Origin: Ramlibacter agri
Lineage (GTDB): Bacteria > Pseudomonadota > Gammaproteobacteria > Burkholderiales > Burkholderiaceae_C
DNA: 64,000 nt
Reading direction: 5' to 3'
NCBI RefSeq assembly: GCF_012927085.1
Contig: NZ_JABBFX010000002.1
Coordinates: 310,001 to 374,000 of the forward strand
In this document: positions 54,572 through 64,000 of the stretch, in pieces
Layout: every line of letters begins with the position of its first letter
How positions within the stretch are numbered: the first letter of the stretch is position 1
The notes under the pieces: model-generated
The model's input: the letters and a program-made list of their open reading frames with translations, nothing else
What the model was told of the DNA's origin: nothing
The model's database searches: none
Program-made: the position numbers and the translations under genes

Positions 54572-55495
54572 TTACGGCGCGGCGGTATGGGCCTTCGCTT
54601 CGAGGGCCGCCTTCAGCTGCGGCAGCGCGGCTTGCATCGCCGCCCGGCCCGCCTCGATCGCGCGCTTCTTGCTGGTGAAGTCCGCGCTGCTCATGCCGCG
54701 CAGCGCCGGCCGCACGACGACGTCGGCGTCCTTCAGCTCCCAGCCGTTGATGCTCTTGCCCATGATGGCGAAGGTCTGCAGCAGCACCTGCAGCGTGTCG
54801 CCCGAGGGGTTGCCTTCGGGCGCGCTGGAGATGTCGACGCCGATCACCACCTCCGCGCCCATCTGCCGCGCATAGCGCACCGGCACCGGCGACACCAGGC
54901 CGCCATCGACGTACTCGTGCTGGCCGATGCGCACCGGCAGGAACACCGCCGGCACCGCGCTGGACGCGCGCACCGCCGTGCCGGTGTCGCCGCGCTGGAA
55001 CAGCACGCCCTGCCCGCTGGCCAGGTCGGTGGCGACCACGCCCAGCGGCATGGCCATGTTCTCCATCAGCTTGTGGCCGACCTGGTTGTCGACGTAACGT
55101 GCCAGCGCCTCGCCGCGCAACACCCCGCGATTGAAGAGCGGCAGCGTCCAGTCGGCGAAGGCCGCCTCGTCCATCTGCATGGCCGCGACCTGCAACTGCT
55201 GGCCGTTGCGTCCGCTGGCGTACATGGCCGCGACCAGGCTGCCGGCCGAGGTGCCGACCACCAGGTCGGGCTTGATGCCGTTTTCTTCCAGCACCTGGAT
55301 CACGCCGACGTGGGCAAAGCCGCGGGCGGCGCCGCCACCCAGCGCCAGGCCGATCTTCGGCGGCAACTTGGCCACGGCGACCGGGGGCGTGGGGGCGGCG
55401 GGGGTTTCGGGCACGCGCGGCGGCGTGGAACAGGCGGCCAGGCACGCCAGGAGAACTGCGGCACCCAGGCCGCGCAGGGGAAATCGGGAAAGCAT
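54572..55495 (-). CDS. Patatin-like phospholipase lipoprotein
   Basis: This 307-residue protein has a lipoprotein signal (LACLAACST, lipidated Cys near residue 22). The patatin domain has the oxyanion loop LALGGGAARGFAHVGVIQVL, the nucleophile in VVGTSAGSLVAAMYASG (Ser-Asp dyad) and the dyad Asp in EYVDGGLVSPVPVRYARQ. An envelope phospholipase or esterase function is likely; RssA-like regulation is an alternative. It is divergent from the short-chain dehydrogenase gene, and the palindrome at 55514 lies between them. Lipidation suggests placement in the inner or outer membrane. Confidence 0.9.
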   Translation of the reverse strand: MLSRFPLRGLGAAVLLACLAACSTPPRVPETPAAPTPPVAVAKLPPKIGLALGGGAARGFAHVGVIQVLEENGIKPDLVVGTSAGSLVAAMYASGRNGQQLQVAAMQMDEAAFADWTLPLFNRGVLRGEALARYVDNQVGHKLMENMAMPLGVVATDLASGQGVLFQRGDTGTAVRASSAVPAVFLPVRIGQHEYVDGGLVSPVPVRYARQMGAEVVIGVDISSAPEGNPSGDTLQVLLQTFAIMGKSINGWELKDADVVVRPALRGMSSADFTSKKRAIEAGRAAMQAALPQLKAALEAKAHTAAP

Positions 55496-55513
55496 GGGAA
55501 AGGTCGTGATAAT

Positions 55514-55533
55514 GACGTTTACGTAAACGTCAA
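55514..55533. promoter_or_regulatory. Perfect 20-bp palindromic operator-like site
   Basis: The two half-sites TGACGTTTAC and GTAAACGTCA form a perfect inverted repeat 12 bases before the dehydrogenase start and 19 bases from the patatin start. The ACGTTTACGTAAACGT core resembles operators reported for regulators of branched-chain amino-acid and fatty-acid degradation (LiuR-like), which would suit the dehydrogenase; the regulator is inferred only. Confidence 0.7.
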
Positions 55534-55545
55534 CCAGGAGCGCGA

Positions 55546-56304
55546 ATGGAAATCCAGGGCAAGGTGTTCATTGTGACGGGTGGCGCGTCCGGCCTCGGCG
55601 AAGGCACGGCGCGCATGCTCGCCGCCGCCGGCGGCAAGGTCGTGGTCGCGGACATGCAGGTCGAGAAAGGCGAGGCGGTCGCCAAGGAGATCGGCGGCGC
55701 CTTCGTGAAGTGCGACGTCAGCCAGGAAGAGGACGGCAAGGCCGTGGTCGCCAAGGCCGTGTCCCTGGGCAAGCTGATGGGCCTGGTCAACTGCGCCGGC
55801 ATCGCGCCGGCCGAAAAGACCGTCGGCAAGAACGGCCCGCACAACCTGGGCGTGTTCTCGAAGACGGTCATGGTCAACCTGGTGGGCAGCTTCAACATGA
55901 TCCGCCTGGCCTCCGACGCGATGGCGAAGAACGAGCCGGAATCCACCGGCGAACGCGGCTGCATGATCTCCACCGCCTCGGTCGCGGCCTACGACGGCCA
56001 GATCGGCCAGGCCGCGTACAGCGCGTCCAAGGGCGGCGTGGTCGGCATGACCCTGCCCATCGCGCGCGACCTGGCGCGCAACGGCATCCGCAACATGACC
56101 ATCGCCCCCGGCATCTTCGGCACGCCCATGCTGTTCGGCATGCCGCAGGAAGTGCAGGACGCCCTGGCCGCCAGCGTGCCCTTCCCTTCGCGGCTGGGCA
56201 CGCCGCAGGACTACGCCAAGCTCGCGAAGCACATCTTCGAGAACGACATGCTCAATGGCGAAGTGATCCGTCTCGACGGCGCGATCCGGATGGCTCCGAA
56301 GTGA
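55546..56304 (+). CDS. Short-chain 3-hydroxyacyl-CoA dehydrogenase (HSD17B10-like)
   Basis: This 252-residue NAD-dependent enzyme has the cofactor motif [20 protein letters not shown] (residues about 10-29) and the active-site segment [20 protein letters not shown] with Tyr-x3-Lys in [26 protein letters not shown] is also conserved. It is closest in pattern to type II 3-hydroxyacyl-CoA / 2-methyl-3-hydroxybutyryl-CoA dehydrogenases of isoleucine and fatty-acid breakdown. Its last 53 bases overlap the convergent YihY gene. A palindromic operator lies 12 bases upstream. Confidence 0.92.
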   Translation: MEIQGKVFIVTGGASGLGEGTARMLAAAGGKVVVADMQVEKGEAVAKEIGGAFVKCDVSQEEDGKAVVAKAVSLGKLMGLVNCAGIAPAEKTVGKNGPHNLGVFSKTVMVNLVGSFNMIRLASDAMAKNEPESTGERGCMISTASVAAYDGQIGQAAYSASKGGVVGMTLPIARDLARNGIRNMTIAPGIFGTPMLFGMPQEVQDALAASVPFPSRLGTPQDYAKLAKHIFENDMLNGEVIRLDGAIRMAPK

Positions 56305-57163
56305 GGCGCCCGACCTGCTCGTAGTCGGAGATCACCTGCGCCCCGAACAGCAGCAAGGTGGCGCCGATCTCCAGGCTGAACAGGACGACGATCGCGGTGG
56401 TGAGCGAGCCATACACCTCGCTCACCTTCGACAGGGTGCTGAAGTACCACACCAGCACCCGCCGCGTGATCTCCCACAGCACCGCGGCCGTCACGCCGCC
56501 GACCAGCGCATGGCGCCACCACAGGCGGCCCACCGGCATCACCATGTAGATCGAGGTGATCAGCACGATCTCGCCGGCGAATCCCAGCAGGTACAGCAGC
56601 ACGCCCGATACGCCGCTCAGCGACCATTCCCAGCCGAGGAAATGGATGGAGTCCTGCGCCATCGCCTGGATGCCGCCGGACACGAAGGTCACGATCATCA
56701 GGCCGAAGCCCAGCGCGAAGATGTAGCAGTAGGGCAGCAGCGCCGAGACCAGGAAGCGGCGGTGCCGCACGGCGAAGCGGTGCAGGAAGATCACCGCCAT
56801 CGCCTTCTCCAGCACCGAAAAGGCCAGCGAGCTGAAGAACAGCATCGTGCCCAGCAGCACCCAGCCGACGACGCTCTGGTTGTGCACGAAGTTCGCCAGC
56901 TCGTTGACTACCGCGGTGGACTGGCCCGGCACCAGCCATTCGAGGTAGCGGCCCAGCGTGGACAGCAGTTCCTCCTGGTCCATCCAGTTGGACAGCACGA
57001 TGACAGTCAGGATCAGCAGCGGCACCACGGACAGCAGCGCGTAGTACGCTACCGCGCCGGCCAGCAGCAGGCCCTGGTTGTTCTTGAAGCCTTTCAGCAC
57101 CCGGAGCACGAACTCGGCGGGATGGGCCAGCACATAGGCCCCCGACGGACTCAGCATTCGCAT
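56252..57163 (-). CDS. YihY/BrkB-family inner-membrane protein
   Basis: This 303-residue protein has about six helices and the family motifs [39 protein letters not shown] and [18 protein letters not shown]. The C-terminal [20 protein letters not shown] precedes a short charged tail. The family is widespread (once mislabelled ribonuclease BN); its function is unknown. Its 3' end overlaps the dehydrogenase gene by 53 bases tail-to-tail. The start follows no exceptional site. Confidence 0.9.
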   Translation of the reverse strand: MRMLSPSGAYVLAHPAEFVLRVLKGFKNNQGLLLAGAVAYYALLSVVPLLILTVIVLSNWMDQEELLSTLGRYLEWLVPGQSTAVVNELANFVHNQSVVGWVLLGTMLFFSSLAFSVLEKAMAVIFLHRFAVRHRRFLVSALLPYCYIFALGFGLMIVTFVSGGIQAMAQDSIHFLGWEWSLSGVSGVLLYLLGFAGEIVLITSIYMVMPVGRLWWRHALVGGVTAAVLWEITRRVLVWYFSTLSKVSEVYGSLTTAIVVLFSLEIGATLLLFGAQVISDYEQVGRLTSEPSGSRRRDGSLRH

Positions 57164-57200
57164 GGCGGCGAGTATGCCGAAGGCCGCGCGTTTCAGGTTG

Positions 57201-57323
57201 TCATGCGCTCTTCACGCAACGAAAGCCCAGGTGCGACATGGGGCTGTACGGGTCACAGCCGCGCCGCGCGCTCGGGCCGCCGTAGCCGAAGGACGCCATC
57301 GGCGTGCGGCGCATCGTCTCCTC
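57201..57323 (-). pseudogene. SUMF1/FGE-like C-terminal remnant or mini-ORF
   Basis: On the minus strand the 40 codons after the acyl-CoA synthetase stop read through to a TGA at 57201. They end in ARRGCDPYSPMSHLGFRCV-KSA, which looks like the C-terminus of formylglycine-generating-enzyme (SUMF1) family proteins, usually ending GFRC. Nothing matching the rest of that family lies upstream, since that region is the synthetase in another frame. This is best explained as a 5'-deleted fragment. Alternatively, ATG at 57314 with GAGGAG just before it could give a translated 37-residue peptide coupled to the synthetase. Confidence 0.45.
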
Positions 57324-58962
57324 ATACGTCGATGGCGCTGGCCGAACCGGCCTTCTTGCGCAGTTCGAATTTCTGGATCTTGCCGGTGGAGGTCTTGGGC
57401 AGTTCGCCGAACACCACGGCCTTCGGCACCTTGAATCCGGCCAGGTGCTTCCTGCAATGCGCCACCACCTCTTCGGCCGTCAACGTCGCGCCGGCCTTCA
57501 GTTCCAGGAAGGCGCAAGGCGTCTCGCCCCACTTGGGGTCTGGGCGCGCGACCACGGCCGCAGCCAGCACGGCCGGATGCCGGTACAGCACGTCCTCCAC
57601 CTCGATCGAGGAGATGTTCTCGCCGCCGGAGATGATGATGTCCTTGCTGCGGTCCTTGATCTTGATGTAGCCGTCCGGGTACTGCACCGCCAGGTCGCCC
57701 GTGTGGTACCAGCCGCCAGCGAAAGCTTCCGCGGTCGCCTTGGCGTTCTTCAGGTAGCCCTTCATGGTGATGTTGCCCTGGAACATGATCTCGCCCATGG
57801 TCTCGCCGTCCCAGGGCACGGGCCGCATCGTCTGCGGGTCCAGCACGCGCGCGCTGCGCTGCAGGTGGTAGCGCACGCCCTGGCGCGCGTTCAGGCGCGC
57901 CCGCTCGCCGATGTCCAGGCCGTCCCATTCCTCGTGCCTGGCGCAGGCGGTGGCCGGGCCGTACACCTCGGTCAGGCCGTAGACGTGCGTGAGGTCGAAG
58001 CCCAGCTTCTCCATGCCCTCGATCAGCGAGGCTGGCGGCGCCGCACCCGCCACCATGGCCTTGACGCCGCGCGGCAGGCCCTGCTTCACGTCTTCGGGCG
58101 CGTTCACCAGCATGCCGTGCACGATGGGCGCGCCGCAGTAGTGTGTGACGCCGTGCTCGCGGATCGCCTCGGCCATCGCCCTCGCCTCCACCTTGCGCAG
58201 GCAGACGTTGACGCCGGCCCGCGCCGCCACCGTCCACGGGAAGCACCAGCCGTTGCAATGGAACATCGGCAAGGTCCACAGGTAGACCGCGTGCTTGGGC
58301 AGGTCCCACTCGAGGATGTTGGAGATGGCGTTGCTGGCCGCGCCGCGGTGGTGGTAGACCACGCCCTTGGGATTGCCGGTGGTGCCGCTGGTGTAGTTCA
58401 GGGCGATGGCGTCCCATTCGTCGGCCGGCAGCTGCCAGGCGAAGTCCGGATCGCCGCCGGCCAGGAATTCCTCGTAGGTCGTCGTGCCGATCCGCGGACC
58501 GGGAAAAAGCGCGTCCTCCGCGTCGATCACCAGCAGCGGCTTCGCCTCCTTGCGCAGCGCGATCGCCTTCTGCATCACCGGCGCGAACTCCGGATCGACG
58601 ATCACCGCCTTCGCCTCGCCGTGTTCCAGCATGAAGGCGATGGCCTCCGGGTCGAGCCGGGTGTTCAGCGCGTTCAGCACCGCGCCGGCCATCGGCACGC
58701 CGAAGTGCGCCTCCACCATGGGCGGTACGTTGGGCAGCATCACGGCCACGGTGTCGTTCTTGGCCAGGCCAGCCCGCTGCAGGGCGCTGGCCAGCCGCCG
58801 GCAGCGGGAATAAGTCTCTCGCCAGCTGCGCCGGATGGCCCCATGGACCACTGCGGTACGTTGCGGGTAAACCTCGGCGGCCCGCTCCAGGAAGGACAAT
58901 GGCGACAGCGGCGTGAAGTTCGCTTCGGTGCGCGGGAGGTCCTGGTCGAAAATGCTGGCCAT
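57322..58962 (-). CDS. Medium/long-chain acyl-CoA synthetase (AMP-forming)
   Basis: This 546-residue adenylate-forming ligase joins a carboxylic acid to CoA via an acyl-AMP. It has the P-loop LNYTSGTTGNPKGVVYHHRG (about residues 185-204), VYGLTEVYGPATACARHEEW, the GWYHTGDLAVQYPDGYIKIK hinge region, DRSKDIIISGGENISSIEVE and the catalytic C-terminal Lys in KTSTGKIQKFELRK. The pattern resembles AlkK/DmdB-type synthetases for medium-chain or short branched acids. It is divergent from dnaG across 79 bases. The start at 58962 gives MASIFDQDLPRTEANFTPLS, as in relatives. Confidence 0.94.
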   Translation of the reverse strand: MASIFDQDLPRTEANFTPLSPLSFLERAAEVYPQRTAVVHGAIRRSWRETYSRCRRLASALQRAGLAKNDTVAVMLPNVPPMVEAHFGVPMAGAVLNALNTRLDPEAIAFMLEHGEAKAVIVDPEFAPVMQKAIALRKEAKPLLVIDAEDALFPGPRIGTTTYEEFLAGGDPDFAWQLPADEWDAIALNYTSGTTGNPKGVVYHHRGAASNAISNILEWDLPKHAVYLWTLPMFHCNGWCFPWTVAARAGVNVCLRKVEARAMAEAIREHGVTHYCGAPIVHGMLVNAPEDVKQGLPRGVKAMVAGAAPPASLIEGMEKLGFDLTHVYGLTEVYGPATACARHEEWDGLDIGERARLNARQGVRYHLQRSARVLDPQTMRPVPWDGETMGEIMFQGNITMKGYLKNAKATAEAFAGGWYHTGDLAVQYPDGYIKIKDRSKDIIISGGENISSIEVEDVLYRHPAVLAAAVVARPDPKWGETPCAFLELKAGATLTAEEVVAHCRKHLAGFKVPKAVVFGELPKTSTGKIQKFELRKKAGSASAIDV

Positions 58963-59041
58963 TGCCTGGTCTCCGGTCCGGGGTGGAAGCGCAGGTTAGC
59001 CGCATTCCGCCCGGTGCAGAATCGGGGCAGACACCACAAGC

Positions 59042-60976
59042 ATGGCCATCCCCCAGTCCTTCATCGATGAACTCATCGCGCGCGCCGACGTCGTCGAGAT
59101 CGTCGGCCGCTACGTCCAGCTGAAAAAGACCGGGGCCAATTTCCAGGGCCTGTGCCCGTTCCACGCGGAGAAGTCGCCGTCCTTCACCGTGAGCCCCACC
59201 AAGCAGTTCTATCACTGCTTCGGCTGCGGCCAGAACGGCAATGCCATCCGCTTCCTGATGGAACACGCCGGCATGGGCTTCCCGGAAGCGGTGAAGGACC
59301 TCGCCGGCCAGTACGGCATGCAGGTGCCCGACGAGGACGTCTCGCCGGCGGAGCGCGTCCGCCAGCAGGAGCAGAAGAAGAAGCAGGCCACGCTGACCGA
59401 CGTGCTCGAAAAGGCCGGCACCGCCTATCGCAAGCACCTGCGCAGCTCGCCCAAGGCCGTCGCCTATTTCAAGAAGCGCGGCGTATCCGGCGAGGTCGCC
59501 AAGGCCTTCGGCCTCGGCTACGCGCCGGAAGGCTGGCGCTCGCTGGCCAGCGTCTTCCCGGCCTACGACGACCCGCTGCTGGCCGAGAGCGGCCTGGTGA
59601 TCGTCAACGAGGAAGATGGCAAGCGCTACGACCGCTTCCGCGACCGCGTGATGTTCCCCATCCGCAACGTCAAGGGCGAGTGCATCGGCTTCGGCGGCCG
59701 CGTGCTCGGCGACGACAAGCCCAAGTACCTGAACTCGCCGGAGACGCCGGTCTTCAGCAAGGGCCGCGAGCTCTATGGCCTGTTCGAAGCCCGCAACGCC
59801 ATCCGCGACGCCGGCTACGTGCTGGTGACCGAGGGCTACATGGACGTGGTGGCGCTGGCGCAGCTGGGCTTCCCCCAGGCCGTGGCCACGCTGGGCACCG
59901 CCTGCACCGGCGAGCACATCCAGAAGCTGTTCCGCTTCACCGACAACGTGGTGTTCAGCTTCGACGGCGACGCCGCCGGCCGCCGCGCGGCCCGCAAGGC
60001 GCTGGACGGCGCCCTGCCCTATGCCACCGACGTGCGCAACGTGAAGTTCCTGTTCCTGCCGTCCGAGCACGACCCGGACAGCTTCATCCGCGAACACGGC
60101 GGCGACGCCTTCGCCCGCTACGTGGGCGACGCGACACCGCTCTCGCGCTTCCTGGTGGAGTCCTCGCGCGATGGCTGCGACCTGTCCACCGCCGAAGGCC
60201 GGGCCCACATGGCCGCCAATGCCAAGCCGCTGTGGACCCAGCTGCCCGATGGCGCGCTCAAGCGCCAGCTGCTGACCGAGATCGCGGAACTGGCCCAGCT
60301 TCCAGCCGCGGAACTGGGCGAGCTCTGGCAGGAACGCGGCAGCGGCAAGGGCCGGTCCGCGCGCCCGGACGGCAGCCACCGGTCCGACGACGCTTACGGC
60401 GATGGCGACTGGCCCGACGCCAGCTACCACGTCGAGAGCGACGCCGGCGGCGGCTCCTGGCACGAACCCAGCCCGCAGCGCCGCCAAGGCGGCGGTGGCG
60501 GCAAGCGCCGCTGGAAAGGCCGCCGGGACGAAGCGCCGCCGCCGCGCATGCAGGGCCGCGGCGTGCCCGTCAACCGCGCCACCCGGGCGCTGCAGATCCT
60601 GTTCGCGGAGCCGGCCGCCTGGGACCGCCTCAGCAACGACGAGCACCACCTGCTGTGCGAGCTGCCCGAGCCGCACGGGCCGCTTTTCACCTGGCTCGAC
60701 AGCCAGCACCACGACCACGGCCCCCAGCCCTGGGAAGTGCTGCAGGAAGCCCTGCAGGGCCACGGCTTCGAGCAGGTCGTCCGGCAAGAGCTCGCCAAGG
60801 TGCCGGCCGGCGTGGACAGCGACCCCGCCGAACTGGCGGACATCCTCGCCAAGGAAAAGCAGAGCCGCCGCGAGGACGAAATGAAGCGCCTGGCGGCCGC
60901 CGCCACCACCGATCCGGCTGCTTTCGCCCGCTACAAGGCCTTGCTGGAACAGCAAAAACCCGGCCCCAAGCCTTGA
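59042..60976 (+). CDS. dnaG: DNA primase
   Basis: DnaG makes RNA primers for replication. The 644-residue protein has the N-terminal zinc-binding domain (CPFHAEKSPSFTVSPTKQFY with HCFGCGQNGN, about residues 37-62), the catalytic TOPRIM core (LVTEGYMDVVALAQLGFPQA and FSFDGDAAGRRAARKAL), and a Gly/Arg-rich linker (about 435-500). The C-terminal helicase-binding region follows. It begins 79 bases from the divergent synthetase start. It precedes rpoD by 249 bases. The usual rpsU gene of the macromolecular-synthesis operon is not upstream here. Confidence 0.96.
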   Translation: MAIPQSFIDELIARADVVEIVGRYVQLKKTGANFQGLCPFHAEKSPSFTVSPTKQFYHCFGCGQNGNAIRFLMEHAGMGFPEAVKDLAGQYGMQVPDEDVSPAERVRQQEQKKKQATLTDVLEKAGTAYRKHLRSSPKAVAYFKKRGVSGEVAKAFGLGYAPEGWRSLASVFPAYDDPLLAESGLVIVNEEDGKRYDRFRDRVMFPIRNVKGECIGFGGRVLGDDKPKYLNSPETPVFSKGRELYGLFEARNAIRDAGYVLVTEGYMDVVALAQLGFPQAVATLGTACTGEHIQKLFRFTDNVVFSFDGDAAGRRAARKALDGALPYATDVRNVKFLFLPSEHDPDSFIREHGGDAFARYVGDATPLSRFLVESSRDGCDLSTAEGRAHMAANAKPLWTQLPDGALKRQLLTEIAELAQLPAAELGELWQERGSGKGRSARPDGSHRSDDAYGDGDWPDASYHVESDAGGGSWHEPSPQRRQGGGGGKRRWKGRRDEAPPPRMQGRGVPVNRATRALQILFAEPAAWDRLSNDEHHLLCELPEPHGPLFTWLDSQHHDHGPQPWEVLQEALQGHGFEQVVRQELAKVPAGVDSDPAELADILAKEKQSRREDEMKRLAAAATTDPAAFARYKALLEQQKPGPKP

Positions 60977-60992
60977 AATCGGCGGCTGATCC

Positions 60993-61225
60993 TATAATGT
61001 AGGGTTTGCTGGCGGCAAGAGCGACAGCAGCACCTCCGGACCGGCCAGCCGCGCACCCTGCGCGGCGCCCCAGATAGCGGGCCAGGCCAAACTACCGCAA
61101 GGGCTGCACCCCAAATGATCGCCCACCCATCTTGCCCCTAAAAGGCGCGTCCTCGTGACGAGCCTCTTCACTACCCGCGCCGGGTCCGTGGCGCTTTTGT
61201 GTTCCTGCCGTTTTTACGAGGTCCT
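60993..61225 (+). promoter_or_regulatory. rpoD promoter element and long structured leader
   Basis: A perfect TATAAT (60993-60998) lies 17 bases after the dnaG stop, giving rpoD a promoter of its own; a clear -35 is not seen. The following 227-base leader is GC-rich, with several possible stems, for example GCCGCGCACCCTGCGCGGC at about 61046-61064. I recognise no known riboswitch or RNA family in it. Confidence 0.55.
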
Positions 61226-63604
<2,379 letters not shown>

Positions 63605-63610
63605 CTCCCT

Positions 63611-63640
63611 CGTCATCCCCGCGCAGGCGGGGACCCAGGG
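63611..63640. repeat. REP-like short palindromic repeat unit
   Basis: CGTCATCCCCGCGCAGGCGG and the following GGACCCAGGG form the short CCCCGC/GCGGGG palindrome with flanks that recur widely in betaproteobacterial intergenic regions (the minus strand reads as ...PACAGMT). Only one copy is seen in this window, seven bases after the rpoD stop. Confidence 0.55.
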
Positions 63641-63648
63641 CATTCACG

Positions 63649-63676
63649 AAAGCGGCCTGCGGGCCGCTTTTCTTTT
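63649..63676 (+). terminator. Intrinsic terminator of rpoD
   Basis: A nine-base-pair stem (AAAGCGGCC with GGCCGCTTT) closes a TGCG loop and is followed by TCTTTT. It lies 45 bases after the rpoD stop, just past the REP-like unit. Confidence 0.85.
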
Positions 63677-63720
63677 GCCCGCTTCCCATGGAAAACCCCA
63701 GGTCGAGTCGGCTTGGCAGA

Positions 63721-63763
63721 GTTGCTTATACGAATTACCATTCCGCTCATACGCATAAGCAAC
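63721..63763. promoter_or_regulatory. Inverted repeat just before the AGE-family gene, possible operator
   Basis: GTTGCTTAT (63721-63729) and ATAAGCAAC (63755-63763) are perfect inverse complements. They are separated by 25 bases of unusually AT-rich sequence for this genome, and the right arm ends one base before the ATG. This could be an operator or a hairpin affecting translation; no regulator is identified. Confidence 0.5.
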
Positions 63764-63764
63764 C

Positions 63765-64000
63765 ATGCCGAGCCCCGCCCTCCCACCCCTGCCGGACATC
63801 CATGACCGCCAGGCCATCCTGGCCCATGTACGCCACACGCTGGCCTTCTACCACCCGCGGGCCACCGACCCGAGCGGCGGCTTCTTCCATTTCCTGAAGG
63901 ACGACGGCAGCGTCTTCGACGCCCACACGCGCCACCTGGTGAGCAGCACGCGCTATGTCTTCGTCTGGGCGATGGCGGCGCGGCACTTCCCGGACACACC
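63765..64000 (+). CDS. N-acylglucosamine 2-epimerase (AGE) family protein, 3' part missing
   Basis: The 78 visible codons begin MPSPALPPLPDIHDRQAILA and continue TDPSGGFFHFLKDDGSVFDA then HTRHLVSSTRYVFVWAMAAR. This is the N-terminal pattern of AGE-family isomerases (mannose/glucose-type or cellobiose epimerase relatives) with an (alpha/alpha)6 barrel. The remainder is outside the window, so specificity cannot be judged. The ATG at 63765 is the first in-frame start, directly behind an inverted repeat that may regulate it. Confidence 0.85.
   Translation, partial: MPSPALPPLPDIHDRQAILAHVRHTLAFYHPRATDPSGGFFHFLKDDGSVFDAHTRHLVSSTRYVFVWAMAARHFPDT

Noticed and set aside
57212..60955. A 1.2-kilocodon minus-strand open frame across dnaG and the acyl-CoA synthetase
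   Set aside because: It lies antisense to dnaG and out of frame with the synthetase, and its composition is typical of shadow frames.
63712..63728. TTGGCAGAGTTGCTT resembling a sigma-54 -24/-12 promoter before the AGE gene
   Set aside because: The GG and GC elements are three bases closer than the fixed sigma-54 spacing allows.

Overview
This window looks like a chromosomal segment from a GC-rich betaproteobacterium of the order Burkholderiales, most likely family Comamonadaceae; the genus cannot be fixed from the sequence alone. The reasons are the high GC content, a surE-pcm-nlpD-rpoS run ending in overlapping genes, an EarP plus arginine-type EF-P pair, a phasin, a short 626-residue FeoB, and a long Lys/Ala-rich N-terminus on RpoD. 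There is no transposase, integrase, CRISPR array or rRNA operon. Genes are densely packed, and many neighbours overlap by 1 to 20 bases, which suggests translational coupling. No gap longer than about 275 bases lacks a gene.

Positions 1-5.6 kb: a two-subunit sodium/solute symporter (large subunit cut by the window edge), an unrecognised protein, then divergent ppsA (PEP synthase) and ppsR (its regulatory kinase/phosphotransferase). Positions 5.6-21.3 kb form an iron and oxidative-stress region. It holds a PepSY membrane protein with a TonB-dependent receptor, ahpC-ahpF, bacterioferritin, feoAB, a Fiu-like receptor with a PiuC-type dioxygenase and an FMN alpha-hydroxy-acid dehydrogenase, then bfd-tonB-exbB-exbD-hemP and a convergent HbpS/GlcG-like gene. 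Three near-identical Fur-box palindromes (5629, 14188, 18363) tie three of these transcription units together.

Positions 21.4-29.1 kb: a Bax-inhibitor-1 family membrane protein, rlmD, a PolB-like 3'-5' exonuclease, the rpoS-nlpD-pcm-surE operon, a quinone oxidoreductase and tRNA-His. Positions 29.1-34.7 kb: a PAS histidine kinase heading an apparent operon with two secreted paralogues of unknown function, then ppiD, tRNA-Val and hupB. Positions 34.7-39.2 kb: a haloacetate-dehalogenase-like hydrolase coupled to a tartrate/D-malate dehydrogenase with a divergent LysR regulator, then an EamA transporter and pgsA. Positions 39.2-46.8 kb: uvrC, earP, efp, a DUF3445 protein, a tail-anchored GYF-like protein, a LOG-family protein and an MFS transporter.

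Positions 46.7-53.7 kb: a chain of overlapping genes (Na+/H+ antiporter, 2-hydroxyacid dehydrogenase, rmuC, MFS), two small stress or secreted proteins, and a second coupled chain (deacetylase-like, hot-dog thioesterase, nitroreductase). Positions 53.7-64 kb: phasin, patatin-like lipoprotein, a short-chain dehydrogenase behind a perfect operator-like palindrome, a YihY/BrkB membrane protein, an acyl-CoA synthetase followed by a short SUMF1-like remnant, dnaG-rpoD, and the start of an AGE-family epimerase cut by the window edge.

Most of the window is housekeeping. The parts most worth following up are the kinase plus twin secreted proteins, the dehalogenase/D-malate dehydrogenase pair, the SUMF1-like mini-ORF, the Fur-linked unit with its unexplained FMN enzyme, and several unusual gene junctions.
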